The notes beneath the pieces were generated by a model that was given only the letters and a program-made list of their open reading frames with translations, searched no databases and was not told the DNA's origin. A program made the position numbers and the translations under genes. A DNA stretch of 7,748 nt from an uncultured Gemmatimonadota bacterium (GTDB lineage: Bacteria > Gemmatimonadota > Gemmatimonadetes > Gemmatimonadales > Gemmatimonadaceae), in the NCBI GenBank assembly GCA_946478895.1, contig CAMLDY010000114.1:1-7748 (forward strand), given 5' to 3'. Shown here piece after piece: positions 1 through 6,479 of the stretch (its first letter is position 1; every line of letters starts with the position of its first letter).

Positions 1-2
1 GC

Positions 3-497
3 GCCGCACTTCTGGCGAACGACAGTAGCGCCGGTGTCCACCTCGGACCCGGTGACTCGACCGCGCGCGCTACCGACACGACTCGCTCACGCGTTGACTC
101 AGCGTCATTCGGAATCGGTGGCGCCCGCAACGGCGCCGCCGATGTGATGCTCCTCGTCGGTGTGCACGCCGACCAGGTCACCTTCGCCAGTCAGCCGCAC
201 GTGCGGGTCCGACTCTGCTTCGGCGGTGACACCCTGCGCGTCGTGCAGCGTGACAATCTGCCGTCGCCCGTAGTGCCCGGCACTACCTATAGAAATGTCT
301 ACATCGCGGTGGAGTTGATCGGCCGAGTCAACGCCGAATGCCTCGCGCAGCGCCTCGGTGTGCGCAGCTCGGCGCAGTCGTCGCAGCCGAATCCAACAGC
401 GTCAGCCGCGGGAGCTCCCACCTCCGCGGGCGAGTGCGCCTTCCTCGGCGGGAACGCCGGCGCGGGCGCGCAGAACGCGAGGCCGCCGACCCCATGA
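3..497 (+). CDS. 3' part of a gene for an unrecognised, probably extracytoplasmic protein (5' end outside window)
   Basis: The reading frame is open from the left edge and ends at TGA 495-497, giving 164 visible residues. I do not recognise the family. Residues 1-45 are rich in Asp, Ser, Thr, Ala and Gly. Residues 47-110 alternate hydrophobic and polar residues like beta strands, for example around VMLLVGV (48-54) and VYIAVEL (99-105). Residues 120-164 are a low-complexity Ala/Gly/Pro/Ser tail that is probably disordered. Cysteines are at 72, 113 and 145. An internal GTG/ATG at 144-149 could serve as a start, but the frame continues upstream with the same composition, so I treat the gene as truncated by the window. 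The stop overlaps the start of the next gene (ATGA, 494-497), which implies co-transcription. Location outside the cytoplasm is inferred from composition and from the neighbouring lipoprotein, as no signal peptide is in view. Confidence 0.6.
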   Translation, partial: AALLANDSSAGVHLGPGDSTARATDTTRSRVDSASFGIGGARNGAADVMLLVGVHADQVTFASQPHVRVRLCFGGDTLRVVQRDNLPSPVVPGTTYRNVYIAVELIGRVNAECLAQRLGVRSSAQSSQPNPTASAAGAPTSAGECAFLGGNAGAGAQNARPPTP

Positions 498-1018
498 TGC
501 GACACCTCCTCTTTGTCGGCGCGACGCTTGGCGCGTTAACCGGCTGCGGCTCGGGGCCGAAGCCCGCCGCTGCGCCGTCGCCGAGTCCGGTGGCGAGTTC
601 GCCCGGGACGATGTCTCTCTCCGAGGCAATGTCTCGTCGCGTGCCGGACTGTCCGGGCGGAAACGGAATCCGAATTTCGGCGACGCCGGGCACGCTGGTC
701 GACAGCACATCGGGCTCGAGCAGAGGCACCACCGCCGTGCGCAGCGATTCGACCGCAGGCGTGAACGCCGATGTCGGACTCGGCCAGGCGATCGACACGA
801 CTCTGGTCTTCAACTTCGCGCGTAAGACCTGGACCCGCACCAACCTCTCCGCCGCCATCAGCGTCGGCATCGCCGACGAATCCCGCGGCCGCTACGCCAT
901 CTGCGCCGGTGTCAATGCGCTACTGCCGACCGCGACGCTCACGATCACCGGGGCACACGGGACGGTGCACTTTGCGGCTGATCTCAGACAGTTTACGAAT
1001 GCGGTCAGGGGGCCGTGA
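494..1018 (+). CDS. small predicted lipoprotein of unknown function
   Basis: This encodes 174 residues from ATG 494. The N-terminus is a short lipoprotein signal: a hydrophobic stretch at residues 5-15 followed by a lipobox LTGC with the lipidated Cys at 18. A Pro/Ala/Ser-rich linker (about 20-38) follows, typical of a tether between the anchor and a folded domain. The rest (about 50-170) looks beta-rich, with Cys53 and Cys137 as a possible disulfide pair. The frame is open further upstream, to 338, but starting at 494 puts the signal peptide at the N-terminus, overlaps the previous stop by ATGA, and has a GAGG about 11 bases upstream. ATG 497 is an equally possible start. The domain is not recognised. 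Its layout (Asp/Ser/Thr-rich stretch, strands, a C-x-G motif, then V-[YH]-[IF]-A) faintly resembles the preceding protein, so the two may be tandem paralogs. The gene is convergent with the amidase gene. Confidence 0.7.
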   Translation: MMRHLLFVGATLGALTGCGSGPKPAAAPSPSPVASSPGTMSLSEAMSRRVPDCPGGNGIRISATPGTLVDSTSGSSRGTTAVRSDSTAGVNADVGLGQAIDTTLVFNFARKTWTRTNLSAAISVGIADESRGRYAICAGVNALLPTATLTITGAHGTVHFAADLRQFTNAVRGP

Positions 1019-1033
1019 GGTCGGGGGAAAGAT

Positions 1034-1191
1034 CACTGAAGACTACCAGCTAATCGCTGTGAGCGGAGCGGCTGGCGGCTTCGAGCTCGGTTGGAATGAA
1101 AACCGGCGCGTCTGCCTAAGTGCAGTTGTCAAATAATGGCTCGGAGCCGTTAGCCGCTCCGCTCACAGCGATTAGCTGGTAGTCTTCAGTG
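1034..1191. repeat. 158-bp near-perfect long inverted repeat (MITE-like element or large hairpin)
   Basis: The left arm 1034-1087 is the reverse complement of the right arm 1138-1191. The outer 40 bp (1034-1073 with 1152-1191) match perfectly. Of the full 54 positions, 50 are Watson-Crick, and the other four (1074/1151, 1075/1150, 1081/1144, 1087/1138) are G:T and would be G-U pairs in a + strand transcript. The 50-base centre can fold into two small hairpins: 1088-1092 with 1101-1105, and 1112-1115 with 1122-1125. Each arm also carries a small palindrome (CGCT-GTG-AGCG, 1055-1065 on the left). The element nearly fills the gap between two convergent genes: 15 bases after the lipoprotein stop and 9 bases before the amidase stop. 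It holds no transposase gene and neither side has a clear T-run, so it is not a textbook intrinsic terminator. A non-autonomous mobile element is plausible. It could also stop or protect both transcripts. Confidence 0.9.
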
Positions 1192-1200
1192 GCGCCTATT

Positions 1201-2829
1201 TCAAAGATCAAGACTCCGAATAAACCTCGGAGCTTTTCGATGTTTGCTCCCCTGCTCATAGGCATAAGCCAATCGAACGAGCGTCGGCTCACTCCACGCC
1301 CCTCCAAAAATCGAAAGCCCCACGGGCAGCTCGCGCACGAATCCCATCGGCACCGTGATGTGCGGGTAGCCCGCCACCGCCGACATCGTCGAGTATCCCC
1401 CGGTGAAATGATCACCATTCACGAGATCGGTCACCCACGCGGGTCCTCCGGTCGGCGCGATGATCGCATCCAGCTTGTTCTTTGCGATCGTCGCGTCGAT
1501 TCCTTCGTCGCGAGCGCGCTTGTGGTTCTTGGCGAGGGCGTCGATGTACGCCTTGTCGGTCAGCGGCCCCTTTGCCTGCGCCTTGGTCATGATGTCCTGG
1601 CCGAAGTACGGCATCTCCTGATCCTTGTGCGCATCGTTGAACGCGATGATGTCGGCCAGCGTACGCACCGGCGCCTTCGCGCCGAGCCCCGCGAGGTACG
1701 CGTTGAGATCCGCCTTGAACTCGTAGAGCAGCACGTCGAACTCGTCACCGGGATCCGCGGCGATCTCCACCGGATCGACGATCACCGCGCCCTGCTTCTT
1801 CATCGCATCGATCGCATCCGCCATTAGCGCATCCACTGCATCGTTGAAGCCGAGGTATTTGCGCGCGACTCCGATCCGCGCGCCGCGCAATCCGCCGGCG
1901 TCGAGGAAGCGCGTGTAATCGGTTTCGACTTTCCCGGCGCTTGCCGATGTCGCGGCATCGCGTGGGTCGACCCCTGCAATCGCGCCGAGCAGGATCGCGG
2001 CGTCGCGAACGGTGCGCGCCATCGGGCCGGCGGTGTCCTGACTGTGCGCGATCGGAATGATTCCCGCGCGACTCACCAGTCCCACCGTCGGCTTGATTCC
2101 GACCAGTCCGTTCGCCGACGACGGACACACGATCGATCCGTCGGTTTCGGTGCCGATCCCTAGCGCCGCCAGATTAGCTGACACCGCGCCGCCCGTGCCC
2201 GAGCTCGAGCCGCACGGATTCCGGTCCAGCACGTACGGATTCTTCGCCTGTCCCCCGCGTCCACTCCACCCGCTCGTGGAGTGCGACGACCGGAAGTTCG
2301 CCCACTCACTGAGATTGGTTTTGCCGAGCAGCACCGCGCCCGCCGCGCGCAGCTTCGCCGCGACCGTCGAATCACGAGGGGCAATCGATCCGGCAAGCGC
2401 CAGCGATCCAGCCGTCGTCATCATCCGGTCCGCCGTATCGAGATTGTCCTTGACCACGATCGGAATCCCGTGCAGCGGACCGCGAATCTTCCCGGCCTTG
2501 CGCTCCCGGTCGAGCGCGTCGGCGATCGACAGCGCATCGGGATTGATCTCGATCAGGTGACGCAGCGTCGGACCCTGTCTGTCGAGCTCGGCGATGCGAT
2601 CGAGATACGATTGAGTGATGGATCGCGACGTCATTCGACCCGCTGCCATCGCCGCCGCAAGATCCGCGACGGTCGTCTCCTCCAGCTCGAACGGCGCGGC
2701 TCGAAACGCGCGCCGCTCGATCTTCGCCTTCGCGTCGATTCCGCGCACCAGCGTCTCCGCAGACAGCGGCTTCGCCGCGATCGCGGCACCGGCAATCGCG
2801 CCCATTCTCACGAAATCTCTACGATCCAT
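1201..2829 (-). CDS. amidase-signature family hydrolase with Tat signal peptide
   Basis: This 542-residue member of the amidase signature family hydrolyses an amide (or ester) bond of unknown substrate. The Ser-cisSer-Lys triad is visible: Lys127 in GIPIVVKDN, cis-Ser208 in CGSSSGTGG, and nucleophile Ser232 in TETDGSI. The 24-residue spacing between the two serines matches mammalian FAAH. The N-terminus MDRRDFVRMGAIAGAA has a twin-arginine motif (RRDFVR, 3-8), a hydrophobic core and a possible cleavage after PLSA (24), so export by Tat is predicted. ATG 2829 is chosen because it places the Tat motif at the N-terminus and has a GAGG upstream; the frame extends to 2865 but adds nothing recognisable. 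The C-terminus, with YEQGSKHRKAP, is the usual family ending, so the protein is complete. The start lies inside the zinc-ribbon gene (11-base overlap), making this the last gene of the nad run. Substrates in the family range from peptide amides to aryl acylamides and carbamates. A link to nicotinamide is only a guess from context. Confidence 0.93.
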   Translation of the reverse strand: MDRRDFVRMGAIAGAAIAAKPLSAETLVRGIDAKAKIERRAFRAAPFELEETTVADLAAAMAAGRMTSRSITQSYLDRIAELDRQGPTLRHLIEINPDALSIADALDRERKAGKIRGPLHGIPIVVKDNLDTADRMMTTAGSLALAGSIAPRDSTVAAKLRAAGAVLLGKTNLSEWANFRSSHSTSGWSGRGGQAKNPYVLDRNPCGSSSGTGGAVSANLAALGIGTETDGSIVCPSSANGLVGIKPTVGLVSRAGIIPIAHSQDTAGPMARTVRDAAILLGAIAGVDPRDAATSASAGKVETDYTRFLDAGGLRGARIGVARKYLGFNDAVDALMADAIDAMKKQGAVIVDPVEIAADPGDEFDVLLYEFKADLNAYLAGLGAKAPVRTLADIIAFNDAHKDQEMPYFGQDIMTKAQAKGPLTDKAYIDALAKNHKRARDEGIDATIAKNKLDAIIAPTGGPAWVTDLVNGDHFTGGYSTMSAVAGYPHITVPMGFVRELPVGLSIFGGAWSEPTLVRLAYAYEQGSKHRKAPRFIRSLDL

Positions 2830-2971
2830 GTCGTTCGGCCTCAATGGTTGACGGAGAAGCAGCAAGATCAGCGCAGCTCTTGAGAATCGTCCCGCAGTTC
2901 TGGCAGATCACCTTGCACTTGATCTCTTTGACGTTCGCGGACCCGCAGATGTCGCAGACTTCGTTCGTCAT
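2819..2971 (-). CDS. 50-residue zinc-ribbon protein
   Basis: This tiny gene fills what otherwise looks like a gap between nadC and the amidase gene. The product begins MTNEVCDICG and carries two CxxC knuckles, C6-x2-C9 and C23-x2-C26, plus C19 and C33, in a Lys-containing context (IKCKVICQNCG). This is the pattern of a single zinc ribbon. The last 17 residues look unstructured. The ATG (2971-2969) shares its A with the nadC stop (TGATG), and the TAG at 2821-2819 lies inside the start of the amidase gene, so translation of all three is probably coupled. Coding is supported by the cysteine pattern and by the fit between neighbours, not by length. Similar short zinc ribbons are annotated as hypothetical in other bacteria. 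Zinc binding is inferred, and the function (RNA or protein contact, metal handling) is unknown. Confidence 0.8.
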   Translation of the reverse strand: MTNEVCDICGSANVKEIKCKVICQNCGTILKSCADLAASPSTIEAERHGS

Positions 2972-3870
2972 CAATCAAAATCCAGCGCCAGATCGAGCGC
3001 CGGCGCCGAGTGCGTCAGCGCGCCGACCGAGATCCAGTTCACTCCGGTCTCGGCGATCTGCCTGACTGTTTCCAGAGTGACTCCGCCCGATGCTTCCGTC
3101 ACTGCGCGCCCGTCCACCAGCTTCACCGCTTCCCGCAAATCGAGCAGTCCCATGTTGTCCAGCAGGATGACATCGGCGCCGGCGTCGATTGCCGCCCGTA
3201 CCTGCTCGAGGTTGTCGCACTCGACTTCCACCTTGATTCCGGCCGGAGCAACAGATCGGGCACGCTTCACTGCCAGATTGATATCGCCTTCCACGGCGGC
3301 GAGATGATTGTCTTTGATCAGTACCGCCGACGACAGATCCATGCGGTGATTGAGTCCGCCTCCGGCGCGAACGGCGTATTTCTCGAGGCGACGCAGCAGT
3401 GGTGTCGTCTTTCGGGTGTCGAGAATCTGGGCGCCGGTTCCCGCCACCGCTGCGACATAGCGCGCCGTCATCGTCGAGATTCCCGACAATCGCTGCACGA
3501 AGTTGAGCGCAACACGCTCGGCGGAGAGCAGTCCCCGCGCGTGACCGGACAGGAATAACACCGGGGTCTCGGGCCTGATCAGGCTCCCGTCAGCGCGCTC
3601 CACTCTGATGGTGACGGCCGGATCGAGCTGCTCGAACGCCTCGCACGCGAGCGCCAGCCCCGACACTACGCCGGTCTGTCTCGCCACCAGTCGGCAGCGC
3701 GCCCTCCGATTGGAGAGGATCGTCGCCGCGGTTGTTATGTCGTGCTTGGTGTCGTCTTCCTGGAGCGCGGCCGTGACTATCGCGGCAGTTTCCTTTTTCG
3801 TCAGTGGGAAATGAAGCCCCTCCTCCCACACAAAACCGTGGGCAGCAAGCTCCTTTTCCTCCGGGTTCAT
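2971..3870 (-). CDS. nadC: nicotinate-nucleotide pyrophosphorylase (quinolinate phosphoribosyltransferase)
   Basis: NadC converts quinolinate and phosphoribosyl pyrophosphate to nicotinate mononucleotide, CO2 and pyrophosphate in the cytoplasm, the last step of de novo pyridine synthesis. The product has 299 residues, a normal length. The N-terminal domain includes ALQEDD..HDITT (35-47). The barrel holds the substrate-binding basic residues: Arg119 (SAERVALNF), Arg153-Lys154 (DTRKTTP), His175-Arg176 (GGLNHRMD) and Lys186 (LIKDNH). Acidic residues Glu217 (EVECDN) and Asp238 (ILLDNM) follow, then EASGGV at 259-264. ATG 3870 is chosen over the adjacent GTG 3873: it overlaps the nadA stop as TGATG and has AGGCGAG just upstream. 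The same TGATG arrangement joins its stop to the zinc-ribbon gene, so it sits third in a coupled run after nadB and nadA. No key residue is missing. Confidence 0.97.
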   Translation of the reverse strand: MNPEEKELAAHGFVWEEGLHFPLTKKETAAIVTAALQEDDTKHDITTAATILSNRRARCRLVARQTGVVSGLALACEAFEQLDPAVTIRVERADGSLIRPETPVLFLSGHARGLLSAERVALNFVQRLSGISTMTARYVAAVAGTGAQILDTRKTTPLLRRLEKYAVRAGGGLNHRMDLSSAVLIKDNHLAAVEGDINLAVKRARSVAPAGIKVEVECDNLEQVRAAIDAGADVILLDNMGLLDLREAVKLVDGRAVTEASGGVTLETVRQIAETGVNWISVGALTHSAPALDLALDFD

Positions 3871-4886
3871 CACTCGCCTGGATCCACCGTCGCTTCAGGA
3901 ACGGGCGACAGCGGTGTCTGCCCGCCGATCGACACCATCCGCTCGATCGCCAGCCGCGCGCGTGATGCGATCTCCTCGGGCACCGTGATGCGATGCTCCA
4001 TCCGCTGCAGCGACGTCAGCACCTTGGGCAGCGTCGTCACCTTCATGAACGCGCACACCGCGTGATCGTTGGCGGGGAAGAATCGCTTGGTCGGATTCTC
4101 GCGCCGCAGCCGATGCAGGATTCCGACCTCAGTCGCGACGATGAATTCGTCGTTGGCCGAGATCTTGGGCCGCTTGATCATTCCTTCGGTCGAGAGAATC
4201 TGCACGCCGACGGGATCAACATCGCCCGCCGAAACCGCCTCGACCACACTCGTCGCGCAGCCGCACTCGGGGTGAATCAGAAATTCCGATCCCGGATGCT
4301 CGGCGCGCTTGAGCCTGATGTCCTCGGGATCGATCCCGGCGTGCACGTGACACTCCCCCATCCACACGTTCATGTTGGTCCGGCCGGTGATGCGCCGCAC
4401 GTGTGCGCCAAGGAACATGTCGGGGAGAAAGAGAATCTCCTTGTCGGCGGGAATCGAGTTGACGATCTCGACCGCGTTACCCGAGGTGCAGCAGTAGTCG
4501 CTCTCCGCTTTCACTTCCGCCGTCGTATTTACGTACGACACAACGACCGCGCCCGGATGCTCTGCCTTCCAGTCGCGCAGCTGCTGTGCATCTATCGTCG
4601 CGGCGAGCGAGCATCCCGCCGCCAGATCCGGCAGCAGCACCGTCTTCTGCGGTGACAACACCGCCGCCGTTTCCGCCATGAAGTGCACGCCGCAGAATAC
4701 GATCACCTCGGCCTTCGTCTTGGCGGCTTCACGACTCAGTCCCAGTGAATCGCCGACAAAATCCGCGACGTCCTGCACTTCTGCGCGCTGGTAATTGTGA
4801 GCGAGAATCACGGCATTGCGCGCTCGTGCCAGATGCCTGATCTCCTCCTGAAGCTCCTTATACAGCTCGGCGTTGGTCTCTACCAT
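3870..4886 (-). CDS. nadA: quinolinate synthase NadA, [4Fe-4S] enzyme
   Basis: NadA condenses iminoaspartate (from NadB) with dihydroxyacetone phosphate to form quinolinate, using a [4Fe-4S] cluster with one open iron site. From ATG 4886 the protein has 338 residues. Recognisable blocks are AVILAHNYQ (25-33), GDSLGLS (45-51), VFCGVHFMAETA (63-74), PDLAAGCS (86-93), YVNTTAEVKAESDYCCTSGNA (118-138), MGECHVHAGI (176-185) and HPECGC (205-210). The three cluster cysteines should be Cys65, Cys132 or 133, and Cys208 or 210, one from each pseudo-repeated domain as in characterised NadA. The frame also allows GTG 4907, which adds seven residues of no obvious meaning and has no better ribosome site. 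The start overlaps the end of nadB by 7 bases and the stop overlaps nadC by TGATG. This tight coupling suits the unstable NadB product. Confidence 0.97.
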   Translation of the reverse strand: MVETNAELYKELQEEIRHLARARNAVILAHNYQRAEVQDVADFVGDSLGLSREAAKTKAEVIVFCGVHFMAETAAVLSPQKTVLLPDLAAGCSLAATIDAQQLRDWKAEHPGAVVVSYVNTTAEVKAESDYCCTSGNAVEIVNSIPADKEILFLPDMFLGAHVRRITGRTNMNVWMGECHVHAGIDPEDIRLKRAEHPGSEFLIHPECGCATSVVEAVSAGDVDPVGVQILSTEGMIKRPKISANDEFIVATEVGILHRLRRENPTKRFFPANDHAVCAFMKVTTLPKVLTSLQRMEHRITVPEEIASRARLAIERMVSIGGQTPLSPVPEATVDPGE

Positions 4887-6391
4887 TCGATGTGCTTGCC
4901 ACTCCACTTGCGTTTGGCGCGCGGGAAATCACTTCTGTAATGTCCTCCGCGCGACTCCTTTCTCAACAAGGCCGCCTCGGCAATCAGGCGCGATGTCTCG
5001 ACCATGTTGGCCTCTTCGGTCGCCCCACTCGGCAGACGCGACTCGATCTCCTCCAATTTAGCGAGGCCGAGCCTCAAACCTTTGGCGCTGCGGTCAATTC
5101 CGCAGTAGTCCCACATTACCTGGCGAATCGAGTCCGCCGCCACCTGCGCCGCACCGCGATCCCGCAGCACCGGAACTTCCCAGTTTTTCTTCCGCGGAAT
5201 GCCGGTGAGCTTCTTCGTGTCGATCAGGTCACGCGCGACACGCTCGGCGAAGACCAGACCCTCGAGCAGAGAGTTCGACGCCAGCCTGTTGGCGCCGTGA
5301 ACTCCGGTGCGCGAAACCTCACCGCATGCGTACAGTCGCGGCAGGCTCGCTCGTCCGCGCAGGTCCGTCACGATGCCGCCCATCATGTAGTGCGCGGCCG
5401 GCGTCACCGGAATCGGATCGACAGACGGATCGATGCCCCGCGCGCGACAGATCGCGAAAATCCCTGGAAATCTTTGCTCGAACTCGCGGCCCAGCGACGT
5501 CGCATCGAGCACGACCTTCCTTCCGCCGGCCTTCTCACGGAAGATCTCCCGCGCGACGACATCACGCGGCGCGAGCTCGGCCAGCCGGTGTCGCTTCAGC
5601 ATGAACCGCTCGCCTTCCTCGTTGAGGAGCACCGCGCCCTCGCCGCGCACCGCCTCTGAGATCAGCTGCAGCGGATTTTCGGGCGTGTCGAGCGCGGTAG
5701 GATGAAACTGCACGAACTCCATGTCGGCGAGCTTTGCGCCGGCACGATGCGCGATCGCGTAGCCGTCCCCCGTCGCGACCTGCGGATTCGTCGTGTATCT
5801 GTACACCTGACCGCACCCGCCCGTTGCAAGCACCGTCGCGTCGGCGATGATGTCGACCGGCTTTCCCGCCAGCGCCGCTTTCACTCCCAGCACGCAACCA
5901 TCGTCGACGATCAGCTCGAGGATGCGGGTCTTCTCCAGTACCGTGATTCGCTCGCTCTCTTTCACCCGCTTGATCAATGTGCGCGCCACTTCGGCGCCGG
6001 TTTGATCACCGTGGGCGTGCACAATCCGCCGTCTCGAGTGCGCTGCCTCGCGGCCGAGCTTGAAGTTCCCGCCCGGCTCGAGGTCGAACTGCGCTCCCGC
6101 CGTCGCCAGCTCGCGCACCCGCGCCGGACCTTCCTCCACCAGTACCTTGACGGCTTTCGCGTCCGCCAGCGCCGCGCCCGCCGCAAGGGTGTCCTGGCGG
6201 TGCAGCTCCGGGGAGTCTCCCGCTCCAAGCGCGGCCGCAATTCCTCCCTGCGCGTAGGCCGTCGCGCTGTCGAACAGCGACCGTTTGGTGAGCACCATCA
6301 CGTCACCGCCGGCGGAAGCGCGCCAGGCGGTGTGAAGGCCAGCAACTCCGCTTCCCACCACCAGAAAGCGCGTCCGTATCCGCTCGACCAT
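4880..6391 (-). CDS. nadB: L-aspartate oxidase NadB, FAD flavoprotein
   Basis: NadB oxidises L-aspartate to iminoaspartate, the first step of de novo NAD synthesis, reducing oxygen or fumarate. The 503 residues match the family length. The FAD-binding Rossmann motif VVGSGVAGLHTA is at 11-22, AYAQGGIAAALG at 45-56 and HGDQTGAEVARTL at 127-139. Active-site residues line up with Escherichia coli NadB: His230 (QFHPTAL), Arg276 (APRDVVA), His334 (AAHYMMGG) and Arg369 (GANRLASNS), at constant offsets of 14 then 17 from E. coli His244, Arg290, His351 and Arg386. The helical C-terminal domain includes MWDYCGIDRSAKGL (426-439) and ESRGGHYRSDFP (479-490). The same fold occurs in succinate dehydrogenase and fumarate reductase subunit A, but the nadA and nadC neighbours settle the call. 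It is first in the run. ATG 6391 lacks a good Shine-Dalgarno sequence, so the transcript may have a very short leader. Confidence 0.97.
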   Translation of the reverse strand: MVERIRTRFLVVGSGVAGLHTAWRASAGGDVMVLTKRSLFDSATAYAQGGIAAALGAGDSPELHRQDTLAAGAALADAKAVKVLVEEGPARVRELATAGAQFDLEPGGNFKLGREAAHSRRRIVHAHGDQTGAEVARTLIKRVKESERITVLEKTRILELIVDDGCVLGVKAALAGKPVDIIADATVLATGGCGQVYRYTTNPQVATGDGYAIAHRAGAKLADMEFVQFHPTALDTPENPLQLISEAVRGEGAVLLNEEGERFMLKRHRLAELAPRDVVAREIFREKAGGRKVVLDATSLGREFEQRFPGIFAICRARGIDPSVDPIPVTPAAHYMMGGIVTDLRGRASLPRLYACGEVSRTGVHGANRLASNSLLEGLVFAERVARDLIDTKKLTGIPRKKNWEVPVLRDRGAAQVAADSIRQVMWDYCGIDRSAKGLRLGLAKLEEIESRLPSGATEEANMVETSRLIAEAALLRKESRGGHYRSDFPRAKRKWSGKHIEW

Positions 6392-6479
6392 GCACTGAAA
6401 TCAATGCGTCGCGTGATGCGTTTGAAAGGGGGAGAATCGTCTTGCAAGCGGGTGTGTTCTGGGCGATTCTTCTGTTCAG
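6392..6479. promoter_or_regulatory. divergent intergenic region between nadB and the BMP-protein gene
   Basis: This 88-base gap must hold promoters for both the leftward nad run and the rightward transporter genes, unless the latter are read from elsewhere. For the rightward genes, TTGCAA (6442-6447) and GATTCT (6465-6470), 17 bases apart, form a weak -35/-10 candidate that would start transcription almost at the ATG. TTGCAA is palindromic, within CTTGCAAG at 6441-6448. An inverted repeat AGAATCG (6433-6439) / CGATTCT (6464-6470) straddles it and extends by one C-G and two G-U pairs in RNA, making an operator or leader hairpin possible. ATGCGT occurs twice (6404-6409, 6416-6421), 12 bases apart. 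None of these matches a regulator site that I can name, and repeats this short can occur by chance. Confidence 0.4.

Noticed and set aside
338..870. Frames on the - strand and an upstream + strand extension around the lipoprotein gene
   Set aside because: The antisense frames are Arg/Pro/Ala-rich shadows. The extension 338-493 would bury the lipoprotein signal peptide in the interior of the protein.
1034..1191. Classical intrinsic terminator
   Set aside because: Neither strand has a T-run directly after the stem and the stem is far longer than usual. A non-classical role in transcript ending stays open.
771..1418. Two frames (771-1136 + and 1116-1418 -) that both contain the peptide TEDYQLIAVSGAA
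   Set aside because: The shared peptide arises because each frame reads one arm of the inverted repeat. Otherwise they run over the lipoprotein gene and the amidase gene in the wrong frame.
2830..2865. Upstream start for the amidase, adding 12 residues
   Set aside because: It would push the twin-arginine motif away from the N-terminus and lacks the ribosome-site support seen for ATG 2829.
6392..6479. NAD-sensing riboswitch upstream of the nad genes
   Set aside because: I could not match the 88-base leader region to a known NAD riboswitch core, and nadA itself has no leader because it overlaps nadB.
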